A stretch of DNA of 24,508 nt from contig VSNK01000023.1 of assembly GCA_009774255.1 (NCBI GenBank), positions 1 through 24,508 of the forward strand, in the 5' to 3' direction. Positions 8,277 to 16,188 of this stretch are shown in pieces (within the stretch, counting starts at the first letter, position 1; each line of letters begins with the position of its first letter). Under the pieces are notes generated by a model that saw only the letters and a program-made list of their open reading frames with translations, was not told the DNA's origin and did no database searches. Source of the DNA: Faecalicatena sp. (GTDB lineage Bacteria; Bacillota; Clostridia; Lachnospirales; Lachnospiraceae). Made by a program: the position numbers and the translations under genes.

Positions 8277-9494
8277 ATGAAAGTTGAAGAAAGATTTCTA
8301 AAATATGTGTCCTATTGGACCACATCCCGTGATGACCAGAAACCAGTTCCCAGCACGGACCGGCAATTTGAACTGGGGCTGTCACTGGCGGATGAACTGA
8401 GAGAACTGGGATTTTCCCATGTGGACTGTGACGCGCACTGCTATGTTTACGGCCTGCTCCCTGCCACGGAAGGTTATGAGGATAAGAAGTCCATCGGCTT
8501 TATCGCGCATATGGATACATCCCCTGTTTTTTCCGGCAGAGACGTACACCCGGTGCTCATTCCGGATTATGACGGGAAGGACGTCACCCTGCAGGCCACC
8601 GGCGATATCCTGAAGGTATCCGATTTTCCGCAATTAAGCTCCCGCAGGGGACAAACCCTGATCGTGACTGACGGCTCCACGCTGCTGGGCGCGGACGACA
8701 AGGCCGGCATTGCGGAAATATTCACCGCCATGGAGCAGATCATTCGGGAAAATATCCCTCATGGCGACATCTGGATCGGAATCACGCCGGATGAGGAGGT
8801 GGGCCGCGGCTTTGAATTCTTTGATCTGAATTTTTTCAAGGCCGACTACGCGTATACTGTGGACGGAAGCTATGAGGGTGAGATCTGTTATGAAAATTTT
8901 AACGCCGCTTCCGCCGTTTTTCAGATCCAGGGCGTGAGCGTACATCCCGGAACCGCCAAGGATATCATGGTAAATGCCGGAGCCATCGCCTGTGAGCTTC
9001 ACGGCATGCTGCCGCCCATGGAAGTACCGGAGCATACGGAAGGCCGACAGGGCTTCTATCATCTGACGGAGATGCAGGGGGACGTATTCCAGGCCCGGCT
9101 GCAGTACATCATTCGTGATCACGATCATGAACTATTTGAAAAACGGCTTGCTTTCCTGAAAGACATCGAGCAGAAGCTGAATGAAAAATATGGTGAAAAT
9201 ACCGTCTCTCTGACGGTCACTATGAACTACCGGAATATGCTGGAAATAATCAAAGAACAATTTTTTATTGTAGAAAACGCCCAAAATGCCATGAAAGCTG
9301 TGGGAGTCACGCCCATCTCTCCTCCCATCCGGGGCGGCACGGACGGTGCGGAGCTTTCCTACCGCGGACTCCCCTGCCCCAATCTTGGAACCGGCGGAGA
9401 CGGCTTCCACGGGCCATTGGAGCATATTACGATAGAAGCAATGGAAACGGTCGTAAAAATCCTCATCGAGATCGCAAAACATCCGGCTGCATGA
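8277..9494 (+). CDS. pepT: Peptidase T (tripeptide aminopeptidase)
   Basis: This is an M20B zinc metallopeptidase that removes the N-terminal residue from tripeptides in the cytoplasm. From the second ATG it is 405 aa, the usual family size. The metal and catalytic residues fall at the family positions: H78 and D80 (AHMDTSP), D140 (GADDKAG), E173/E174 (PDEEVG), D196 (TVDG) and H378 (GFHGPLE). The lid or dimerisation domain lies between about 205 and 315. Two ATGs are adjacent (8274 and 8277). AGGAGG at 8266-8271 is only 2 nt from the first and 5 nt from the second, so I chose 8277. The gene stands alone on the plus strand, divergent from the hybrid kinase and convergent with the two-component unit. 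A hairpin straddles its stop codon. Confidence 0.95.
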   Translation: MKVEERFLKYVSYWTTSRDDQKPVPSTDRQFELGLSLADELRELGFSHVDCDAHCYVYGLLPATEGYEDKKSIGFIAHMDTSPVFSGRDVHPVLIPDYDGKDVTLQATGDILKVSDFPQLSSRRGQTLIVTDGSTLLGADDKAGIAEIFTAMEQIIRENIPHGDIWIGITPDEEVGRGFEFFDLNFFKADYAYTVDGSYEGEICYENFNAASAVFQIQGVSVHPGTAKDIMVNAGAIACELHGMLPPMEVPEHTEGRQGFYHLTEMQGDVFQARLQYIIRDHDHELFEKRLAFLKDIEQKLNEKYGENTVSLTVTMNYRNMLEIIKEQFFIVENAQNAMKAVGVTPISPPIRGGTDGAELSYRGLPCPNLGTGGDGFHGPLEHITIEAMETVVKILIEIAKHPAA

Positions 9495-9506
9495 CAGCCG
9501 GATGTT
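9478..9506. terminator. Hairpin at the pepT stop, possibly bidirectional terminator
   Basis: AACATCCGGCTG (9478-9489) and CAGCCGGATGTT (9495-9506) form a perfect 12-bp stem with a 5-nt loop that contains the stop codon. Plus-strand T residues after the stem are sparse. On the minus strand the stem is followed by TTTT. It separates pepT from the convergent kinase gene. Confidence 0.5.
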
Positions 9507-9592
9507 ATTCCGCCATGCCGCCCCCCCGATACGGTCCGGTCGGACGGCAGCGGATCGCCCCCATGGCAGGCTTGTCCAAGGCCCGCCATTTC

Positions 9593-10510
9593 TTACATGT
9601 TCAGCAGATACATCCGAAATTCCGCGCCCTCCCCGACTTCTGATTTTACTTCGATATATCCCTTCTGCAATTCCAGAATCTTCCTTGTCAGATACAGTCC
9701 GATCCCGACGCCTTCTTCTTCATGAACCTCCGGCTCACGATAAAACCGGGTAAAGATTTCCGCCTGCCGTTCCGGCGCGATCCCCTTTCCGGTGTCGCGG
9801 ATGCTGATGCGGGTAAAGACTTCCTGCACGGCCACACAGATGTGAATCGAACCCCCGTCCTCCGTATATTTCACCGCATTGTCCAGTACGTTGAAGATCG
9901 CTTCCCCCGTCCATTTTCCATCGTGCCGGATCCGAATCTCCCGGTCACAGTCCACATAAAGCCGGATCTGCTTCTTCTCCGCTTTGGGAACGATGGCAGC
10001 CACCGCCTTTGCTATGGTTCCCTGAAGGTCCGATTCCCGGTCCCGGATCTGAATGACTCCTGTCTCCAGCCTGGAAATCTTGACCATGCCCTGCAGAAGA
10101 AAGTCCAGCTTTCCGACCTGGCTCTCCATACTGTTCAAAAATTCCTCCGCCCTCTCGGACACAGGTTCGTCCTGCAGAAGCTCCATGCACAATTTCAGAT
10201 TGGCGATGGGGGTTTTTGTCTGGTGGGAAATATCGGAGATCAACTCCTTTATTTCATTTTTCTCAGACAGGCTCTCCTCTTCTTTCTTCTGCCGGATGTG
10301 ATCTGCTCTCCACAGCTTTTCATAAATCTTTCCCCACAGCGTATCCTCATCCTGCCCGGCAGCGGGAAGCTGCTTTCCGGAGATCATGTCGTCCAGACAC
10401 TCTTCCAGTTGGTCCGCAAACCGGTAGATTTCTTTTTTCAGCTTCCTCATTTTCCACGCCATCGCCGCGAGAAGCACCGCACATACGGCCAATATGATCA
10501 TCCCAGCCAT
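9593..10510 (-). CDS. Sensor histidine kinase of the ABC-linked two-component system
   Basis: This 305-aa kinase has a single N-terminal membrane helix (about 3-20) and essentially no extracytoplasmic domain. The HisKA motif SDISHQTKTP gives H96. The N box is LDNAVKYT (209-216), the G1 box DTGKGI (239-244) and the G2 box GVGIGLYL (267-274). Kinases lacking a sensor domain commonly sense through their partner ABC permease, as in BceS-type systems, and the neighbouring ABC genes fit that. It overlaps the response regulator by 13 bp, so translation is probably coupled. The C terminus is complete and convergent with pepT. Confidence 0.9.
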   Translation of the reverse strand: MAGMIILAVCAVLLAAMAWKMRKLKKEIYRFADQLEECLDDMISGKQLPAAGQDEDTLWGKIYEKLWRADHIRQKKEEESLSEKNEIKELISDISHQTKTPIANLKLCMELLQDEPVSERAEEFLNSMESQVGKLDFLLQGMVKISRLETGVIQIRDRESDLQGTIAKAVAAIVPKAEKKQIRLYVDCDREIRIRHDGKWTGEAIFNVLDNAVKYTEDGGSIHICVAVQEVFTRISIRDTGKGIAPERQAEIFTRFYREPEVHEEEGVGIGLYLTRKILELQKGYIEVKSEVGEGAEFRMYLLNM

Positions 10511-11169
10511 TGATAACCCATCCCATATACATTTGATATATACCGATGCTCCTGATCTTCTATCTTTCTCCGGAGCCGGTTCACATTGACGGCAAGGGTA
10601 TGCTTGTCCACAAACTGCCCGTTAATGTCCCAGATCCGCTCCAGTAAAACCTCATAGGTCAGAAGCTGTCCCCGGTTCGTCACAAATTGCTTCAACAGCC
10701 GGATTTCCGTTGGTGTAAGCACACATTCCTGTCCTCCCACCATGGTTTTCGCCATTTGAAAATCCACGTTCAAAAACCCGTCGTCAAAGCACAGATGGCC
10801 ATCAGATACACTTCTGTTTAAGATCACATTCATTTTCTTCAATAATATTTTCATGGAAAATGGCTTTGTCACATAATCCTCGGCCCCCAGCTCATACCCG
10901 GTCAGCGCGTCCTCCTCCAGATCCCGGGCGGTCAAAAACAAGACCGGAACCTCCCGATATGACTTCGCCCATTTGCAAAATGAGAAGCCCTCCCCGTCAG
11001 GCAGATTCACATCCAGCAGAATGAGCCGGATCCTGCCCTGCAGATACACAGCCTTCGCTTCTTCTATAGAATATGCCGGATTCACGGAATAACCTTCCTT
11101 TTCGAGAGCATAACAGAGGGACCTGTTCAGCTTCCGGTCATCCTCCACCACCAATATTTTCTGCTCCAC
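10498..11169 (-). CDS. OmpR/PhoB-family response regulator
   Basis: The protein has 223 aa. The receiver domain (1-115) has the acidic pair D10/D11, phospho-acceptor D53, T80 and K102, all intact. A winged-helix DNA-binding domain occupies about 125-222 (LTPTEIRLLKQFV ... NVNRLRRKIE ... GMGYQW). The start is a GTG with AAAGGA 9 nt upstream. It probably regulates the upstream ATPase-permease genes, from which it is separated by 72 bp without an obvious promoter. The four genes therefore look like one transcription unit. Confidence 0.93.
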   Translation of the reverse strand: MEQKILVVEDDRKLNRSLCYALEKEGYSVNPAYSIEEAKAVYLQGRIRLILLDVNLPDGEGFSFCKWAKSYREVPVLFLTARDLEEDALTGYELGAEDYVTKPFSMKILLKKMNVILNRSVSDGHLCFDDGFLNVDFQMAKTMVGGQECVLTPTEIRLLKQFVTNRGQLLTYEVLLERIWDINGQFVDKHTLAVNVNRLRRKIEDQEHRYISNVYGMGYQWLG

Positions 11170-11241
11170 TGGTCTTTTTCCTTTGCCTTTCCTTTTACTT
11201 TTTCCTCATTTTTTCCTCGAATTTATTGCCGTGCGGGACGC

Positions 11242-13743
11242 TCATTCCGCCCCGTGTATCCTCTCCACAACGGATCCTTTTTTCTCCATGCTGTGATAAG
11301 AGATCAGCGGCACTGCCGCGCACACCAGCACCACGGACACCATCGCCGCAGACACAGGCAGCATCGGGATTCGGAAGGGAATGTCCCTGTAATTCATGGA
11401 CTGGTACAGATAATATGTGACCGCCAGCCCCGCCGTCCAGGTCACGCACAAGGAGCCTCCCGCAAAGAGGAGCCCTTCCAGGACCAGCATCCTCCGTGCC
11501 TGCTTCCCGGTCATGCCGATGCTCTCCAGAACCGAGAGCTCCACCTCCCTGCTCCGGATATTGCCCACCAGAGTATTCACATAGTTCATGATTCCGATCA
11601 ATGCCAGGATCAGCACGATTCCAAGCCCCACTTCCATCATATTTCCCTGTGCCTTTTTCACACGCTTCAGCTCTTCCAGCTTGGATTCCCTGGAAATATC
11701 CTTCGGATACGCGCTTTCCCGGATTATCGACAGCACTTCCTCTTCCGCCCCGCTGTCATACTCCTGCCGGTATCGCAGGCTCACCTTATAGACAAACGGT
11801 TCCTCCGTAAATTCCCGCAGCACACGATTGCTGACAATAACTGTCGGGGCAGTTCCGAGTAAGATCCCGCTGTAATAGGTGATGTCCGTCAGTCCGCCGA
11901 TCGTAAATGTCCTTGTATGCTCCGGATTCTCAAACTCCGCGCAGGTAATCTCCTTTCCCCGCAGCTTGGCGTCCGTAAATTCCAGGTCATTCCGGTATAA
12001 AATGCAGATTTCCCCGTTTCGAAAAGCTTCCTCATCCACCGGATTTTCCAAAACAGAATTCAGGTAAGAGAACTCCGCGTCATCGATCCCTGTCAGAAAG
12101 GAGCCGTACTCTTCCGGGTGCTCCTGATAGTGCTTCCTGCTGTCTTCATAGGAATCCTGCCTCCACATTGCGAAAAATTCTTTCATCCACATTTCCGCGA
12201 AATCCGGCTCCCATGGAACGATAATTTCCGTACACAATAGTTCGTGTACCTCTGCCAGTGCCTCTTTTTCCTTCAATTCCGCAAGAAATGCTTCATCCAT
12301 CACCTGATATCTGTCCTCCCGTTCTTCCTTCTTCAGAGTATCATTTTGAAGCACCAGATCCATATCCATATGATTGGACACAATGGTTCTGGCCGCCTGA
12401 CTTTCCAGAAGGGTAACCAGGCAGAGGAACAGGGACAATCCCACGGAAAGGGACAGAATCACGATCACCGATTTCCTTTTATCCCGGGTAAGCTGCTCCT
12501 TCGCCAGACGCCACAGGATTCCTCCCCGGCCGGTTTTGCGACTCCTCTTCCCCCCGCGCACCGGCCTGTACCCCAAAGCTTCCACGGGAGAGATGGCCGC
12601 CGCCATCCTGGCCGGCCGGTACCCTGCGGCAAATACGGTCACACTTACCAGCAGCAGCGTCAGCAGGAGGATCACCGGATGAAATACCACCGGAACCTCC
12701 TCATTTTTCCCGAGACGGGCTCCCAGGGATTTCACGACTGAAGGGACCAGGCAGAAGGAAACACATGCCCCTGTGATCGTCCCGCTCACAATCCCAACTG
12801 CTGACAGACCGGCCAACTGCCTGTATACCAGGCGGCCAACCTGCCTCCCGGTCATCCCGAGCGTCTGCAGCTGCCCGTAATATCGGATATTTCCTGATAC
12901 TGAAAGGTACATGATATTGTAGATCAGCAGACAGGCACAAAAGCATGTGATACCGGCAATTCCCAGAAGCCCTGCCAGAACCTGAACGGCATTTTCATAT
13001 TCTATGGAAAAAAACAGGGTCTGCTGTTTTTGCAGATGCAGACTTTCGGTAAATGCTTCCTGTTCGGACCCGCTCATGAATTTCTGTCTGAAATCGATCA
13101 TATACCGCCCGGAGCCTACGCTAGAAAGCGTTTCCCCGGATTGGTCATAAAATGCTTTGGATACCAGTATCACATTGTTGGCTCCATATCCGTCCCACAT
13201 ACCGGAGATCCGGAATTGTCCGGTATATTCTCCCAACGCCGTATGGCAGGCCATGGTAAAGGTGTCCCCTGTTTTCAGCCCCTCCAGTCCACAGGTCTCC
13301 AGCCCCTCTCTTTTGACCATCACCTCATGAAACTCCCGGGGGTATTCGCCCTCCGTCCAGGTTCTGCCCGGCGCATGCATCTCCTCCCAACATTCTTCAT
13401 CCTGCCAGAGCAGCGCCGCGTCCGGCGTACTGTCCTTTTCCGTCTCCGTCACATAACCGGCCAGCGCCTCAATTCCTGTATGAAGGATCCTTGGATCCGC
13501 CTCGCATATCCTCTGTTGTTCCGGCGTAAGCCCATACAGGTATGCGTCATAGTCCGCCCCATAAAAACGGATCGTCTCGGTCTGCTTCATTTCAAAAAAG
13601 GCGGCTCCAACCGTAAAGATACAGAAAAGAAGGAACGAAGAGAACAGGATTGCCAGCAGAATAACCGCATTCCTGCGCCGATTGCTCCGAAAAGACCGCC
13701 TCGCCATCTTTGTGATCACCGCGTTATTATTATTTTTCAGCAT
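11242..13743 (-). CDS. FtsX-type ABC transporter permease
   Basis: This is a membrane permease of about 833 aa with two copies of the MacB/FtsX layout. In the first copy TM1 is at about 26-50, an extracytoplasmic domain at 51-255, and an FtsX bundle with three helices at about 255-375. The second copy has a membrane helix at about 424-447, a second extracytoplasmic domain at 450-690 and a final three-helix bundle at about 700-825. Such two-repeat permeases work with LolD/MacB-type ATPases on peptides, lipids or cell-wall precursors rather than classic import. I chose the ATG at 13743 because AAAGG lies 10 nt before it; a GTG at 13752 would be only about 2 nt from that site. The gene overlaps the ATPase stop by 14 bp. 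Substrate unknown; peptide antibiotic sensing or resistance is an inference from the linked two-component genes. Confidence 0.88.
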   Translation of the reverse strand: MLKNNNNAVITKMARRSFRSNRRRNAVILLAILFSSFLLFCIFTVGAAFFEMKQTETIRFYGADYDAYLYGLTPEQQRICEADPRILHTGIEALAGYVTETEKDSTPDAALLWQDEECWEEMHAPGRTWTEGEYPREFHEVMVKREGLETCGLEGLKTGDTFTMACHTALGEYTGQFRISGMWDGYGANNVILVSKAFYDQSGETLSSVGSGRYMIDFRQKFMSGSEQEAFTESLHLQKQQTLFFSIEYENAVQVLAGLLGIAGITCFCACLLIYNIMYLSVSGNIRYYGQLQTLGMTGRQVGRLVYRQLAGLSAVGIVSGTITGACVSFCLVPSVVKSLGARLGKNEEVPVVFHPVILLLTLLLVSVTVFAAGYRPARMAAAISPVEALGYRPVRGGKRSRKTGRGGILWRLAKEQLTRDKRKSVIVILSLSVGLSLFLCLVTLLESQAARTIVSNHMDMDLVLQNDTLKKEEREDRYQVMDEAFLAELKEKEALAEVHELLCTEIIVPWEPDFAEMWMKEFFAMWRQDSYEDSRKHYQEHPEEYGSFLTGIDDAEFSYLNSVLENPVDEEAFRNGEICILYRNDLEFTDAKLRGKEITCAEFENPEHTRTFTIGGLTDITYYSGILLGTAPTVIVSNRVLREFTEEPFVYKVSLRYRQEYDSGAEEEVLSIIRESAYPKDISRESKLEELKRVKKAQGNMMEVGLGIVLILALIGIMNYVNTLVGNIRSREVELSVLESIGMTGKQARRMLVLEGLLFAGGSLCVTWTAGLAVTYYLYQSMNYRDIPFRIPMLPVSAAMVSVVLVCAAVPLISYHSMEKKGSVVERIHGAE

Positions 13744-14515
13744 GAGGCACACCGCCTTTCATGAAGCGTCCGTCCCGATCTTCCTGATCCGCTGTTTCAC
13801 ATCCGTCCATTTCCCGCGCAGCCTGATTCCCGCGATAGTTCCGGTGATTCACAATCCGCCCGTCCTCGATCCGCACAATCCGGTCAGCCATCTGTGCAAT
13901 ATCGTTGTCGTGGGTGATCAGAACCACCGTCTGTTTAAACTGCTTTGCCGCCAGCCTCAGCAGGCCGATTACGTCATGGCTGGACGCGGTGTCGAGATTG
14001 CCGGTGGGCTCGTCTGCCAGCATGATCGCCGGCCTGGATACAATGGCCCTCGCGATTGCTGTCCTCTGCTGCTGCCCGCCGGAGAGAATACCTGGCAATG
14101 CCTCCTTCTTCTCCCTGAGCTTGAGGATTCCCAGGATCTCGTCCACAAATTCTCTGTCAATGCGCCGCCCGTCCAGTTCTATAGGCAGCACCACATTTTC
14201 ATACACGTTCAGATCCTGCACCAGATTGTAATTCTGGAATACGAATCCGATCTTCCGGCGGCGGAACACCGCAAGCTGATCCCTGTTCATTTCCCCCAGG
14301 TTCTTTCCATCCACATACACCTCGCCGCAGGTAGGCACATCCAGCCCCCCGATCATGTGTAAAAGGGTGGACTTTCCCGAGCCCGATGTTCCGATCACTG
14401 CCACAAATTCCCGCTCCCTGACCAGAAAATCCATGCCGTCCAGCGCCTTCACCGTATGCTCCCCAAGCTGGTAATATTTTTTCAGATTCTTTGTTCTGAC
14501 AATCCACGATTCCAT
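13730..14515 (-). CDS. ABC transporter ATP-binding protein (MacB/LolD type)
   Basis: This 261-aa ATPase has Walker A GTSGSGKST (42-50), the Q loop around Q94, signature LSGGQQQR (144-151), Walker B IMLADEPTG (164-172) and the switch histidine H202 in ITHD. The sequence is most like the LolD/MacB/FtsE class that partners FtsX permeases, which fits the overlapping permease gene. A C-terminal tail of about 40 charged residues (220-261) goes beyond the usual length. GGGGG lies 8 nt before the ATG. A TATACT -10-like site lies at 14552-14547, without a clear -35. Confidence 0.95.
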   Translation of the reverse strand: MESWIVRTKNLKKYYQLGEHTVKALDGMDFLVREREFVAVIGTSGSGKSTLLHMIGGLDVPTCGEVYVDGKNLGEMNRDQLAVFRRRKIGFVFQNYNLVQDLNVYENVVLPIELDGRRIDREFVDEILGILKLREKKEALPGILSGGQQQRTAIARAIVSRPAIMLADEPTGNLDTASSHDVIGLLRLAAKQFKQTVVLITHDNDIAQMADRIVRIEDGRIVNHRNYRGNQAAREMDGCETADQEDRDGRFMKGGVPHAEK

Positions 14516-14583
14516 ATCTTTTTCCCCCTGTTTTTGTCATAAACAAAGTATAACACAAAAAAATCACAAACCATTCTCATACA

Positions 14584-14620
14584 GCTACAATTCACGACCT
14601 GACCGGCCGCGAATTGCAAC
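14584..14620 (-). repeat. Intergenic hairpin repeat, copy 4 (short form)
   Basis: GCTACAATTCAC (14584-14595) and GCGAATTGCAAC (14609-14620) are imperfect inverted copies of the 12-mer GTTACANNTCAC. Read on the minus strand, the sequence parallels the right end of the element at 18850-18883. It sits between the ATPase start and the end of hicB. Confidence 0.55.
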
Positions 14621-14625
14621 GCATC

Positions 14626-14653
14626 TAAGGAGTTGTAGGAAAATAACTCCTAA
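14626..14653. repeat. Short hairpin repeat, copy B, overlapping the hicB stop
   Basis: AGGAGTT (14628-14634) pairs with AACTCCT (14645-14651) around GTAGGAAAAT. The sequence matches copy A at 78-104. It covers the hicB stop codon (14650-14652) and could act as a weak 3' end signal. Confidence 0.5.
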
Positions 14654-15048
14654 TGGCTTTGAATTTTCAACTCGCTTTTAAGTGCCGCCGTTAATATAGC
14701 GGAAAAATTGACTCCTGCCTTTTCAGCTTCAAAATTCAGCCATGACGGTATGGTGCAGTTTTTCTTGACCGCCCTCATATCATTTTTCCTGCGATACTCT
14801 CCAAAGTCTACGTCTACAAGCGTCACAATATCCGCCGCCGAATCCGTCCTTACTTCTGATATTGCTGTCGGCTCTGGTAAATTCTCTCCGTCATCCTCCA
14901 TATCGATTCCGACAACCCCTATTGCGTCCCTCGCCATTTCAATAGCTTCTGTCAGTGTATCCCCCTCAGTATTTATACCGAAATCTGGAATATACACCAC
15001 ATAACCAACGTGATCCGGCATTAAAATGATTGGATAAGAATTTTTCAT
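14650..15048 (-). CDS. hicB: HicB-family antitoxin
   Basis: This 132-aa antitoxin neutralises HicA and usually represses its own operon. Residues 1-60 form the HicB N-terminal partial RNase H-like fold (YPIILMPD ... YVVYIPDFGINTEGDTLTEA). Residues about 95-130 form a DNA-binding, ribbon-helix-helix-like C-terminal domain (CTIPSWLNFEAEKAGVNFS). AAGGAGG lies 8 nt before the ATG. The gene follows hicA by 23 bp, the standard toxin-first order. Residues 60-85 contain a Ser/Glu/Asp-rich stretch that is a little longer than in minimal HicB proteins. Confidence 0.9.
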   Translation of the reverse strand: MKNSYPIILMPDHVGYVVYIPDFGINTEGDTLTEAIEMARDAIGVVGIDMEDDGENLPEPTAISEVRTDSAADIVTLVDVDFGEYRRKNDMRAVKKNCTIPSWLNFEAEKAGVNFSAILTAALKSELKIQSH

Positions 15049-15071
15049 AGAAAATACCTCCTTCTATAGAT

Positions 15072-15245
15072 TTATTTCAGTTCACGCCTTTTGATAATAG
15101 ATTTTGCCAAATTTTCTTTTATCTCTTTGTGTCTTGGAATGCTTTCACGTTCCGTACCTTTTATATAGACATCGTGATCCGAACCATGCCGTTTCAATTT
15201 CCAGCCATTGCTTTCTAATAGCTTAATCAGATCTTTTGTTTTCAT
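15072..15245 (-). CDS. hicA: HicA-family mRNA interferase toxin, 57 aa
   Basis: Translating 15245 to 15072 gives a complete 57-aa protein beginning MKTKDLIKLLESNGWKL. It has the hallmarks of HicA: the helix 1 motif, the GW turn, the double-stranded-RNA-binding-like fold, RHGSDHDVY containing the putative catalytic histidine (H24, with H20 nearby), and the IPRHKEIKENLAKSIIK tail. HicA cleaves mRNA independently of the ribosome in known members. GGAAGG lies about 7 nt before the ATG, and a strong promoter with a palindrome lies upstream. The length (57 aa) is at the short end of the family but looks intact. Confidence 0.92.
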   Translation of the reverse strand: MKTKDLIKLLESNGWKLKRHGSDHDVYIKGTERESIPRHKEIKENLAKSIIKRRELK

Positions 15246-15269
15246 TCCGTTTCCTTCCTTGCAGTTATG

Positions 15270-15298
15270 ATTATACGCCTATTATGCGTATGTATCAA
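15270..15298 (-). promoter_or_regulatory. hicAB promoter with embedded operator palindrome
   Basis: On the minus strand TTGATA (15298-15293) and TATAAT (15275-15270) are 17 bp apart. Between them lies an inverted repeat ATACGC (15273-15278) / GCGTAT (15286-15291) that overlaps the -10. The position fits autorepression by the HicB DNA-binding domain. Confidence 0.75.
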
Positions 15299-15310
15299 TG
15301 CTGTTTACAG

Positions 15311-15338
15311 AAAAAAAGAGCATCTCTGCCCTTTTTTT
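15311..15338. terminator. Bidirectional terminator after ecfT
   Basis: On the minus strand AAAAAAAGGGCA and TGCTCTTTTTTT pair, with one mismatch, around GAGA, and end in seven T residues. The plus strand also ends in seven T residues. It closes the ECF transporter unit and insulates the hicAB promoter at 15270-15298. Confidence 0.75.
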
Positions 15339-15363
15339 GTTACAATTTTTTATTACTATATTA

Positions 15364-16188
15364 TCAGAATGGATTCCAGTACCTTCCGCCATTCAGTGCC
15401 TGCAGCACAAAGGAAACGCCGATCAGCGCGAATCCCAGGATCATGGTCGTATAATCAAGCCCGCTGAACTTCCGCTCCCGGTACCAGGTCCGCTTCGCCT
15501 CTTTTCCGAAGCAGCGCAGCTCCATCGCATTGGATACCACCTCGATCCGGTCCATGCTGGAGAGGATCAGCGGCATCAGGATCGCCGTCGCGCCCTTCAG
15601 CCTTTTGATCAGGCTCTCTTTTCCGGACAGCTCCACGCCCCTTGCCTGCTGTGCCAGGGAAATGGAATGAAACTCATCCATCACATCCGGGATATAGCGC
15701 AGCGCCAGGGAAACGGAATAAGAGATCCGGTAGCTCACGCCCAGCTTATTGAGGGACGCCGCAAACTCGCTGGGCTGTGTGGTGGATACAAAGAGAATGA
15801 CCACCGGGATCGTCGCGGTATATTTCAGAATTACATTTGCATGATACAAAAGCTGCTGTGCGGTAATGCTGTATCTTCCAATGATATGGAGCAGTTCTGT
15901 TCTGGAACCGTACAGGGTGACTCCATGCTCCGGCGAGAACAGATAGATCAGCAGGTTATTCATAAACAAAAACACCAGAGAGAACACCAGAATCACTTTT
16001 ACTTCCCTCACCTTGATCTTAGAGACCCGAAACAGCGCCAGCGCGCATACCGTGAGGACGATCAGGTAGCGGGTATCGAAAGTGATCATAGCGGCCAGAA
16101 CCCAGCAGAGCATACATGCCAGCTTTGAGGCCCCTGTCAGTCTGTGAATCGGAGAAACTCTGTCTATATAGTTAAACAACTGAATCAT
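15364..16188 (-). CDS. ecfT: ECF transporter transmembrane component (EcfT)
   Basis: This 274-aa integral membrane protein couples ATP hydrolysis to movement of the S component. Membrane segments are visible at about 23-52, 62-84, 118-135 and 245-265. The cytoplasmic coupling region (about 140-235) contains both family signatures, AQQARG (about 177-182) and AMELRCFG (about 219-226), whose arginines dock in the two ATPase subunits. Its ATG overlaps the ATPase stop as ATGA, so the two are translationally coupled. It is the last gene before a strong terminator. Confidence 0.92.
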   Translation of the reverse strand: MIQLFNYIDRVSPIHRLTGASKLACMLCWVLAAMITFDTRYLIVLTVCALALFRVSKIKVREVKVILVFSLVFLFMNNLLIYLFSPEHGVTLYGSRTELLHIIGRYSITAQQLLYHANVILKYTATIPVVILFVSTTQPSEFAASLNKLGVSYRISYSVSLALRYIPDVMDEFHSISLAQQARGVELSGKESLIKRLKGATAILMPLILSSMDRIEVVSNAMELRCFGKEAKRTWYRERKFSGLDYTTMILGFALIGVSFVLQALNGGRYWNPF

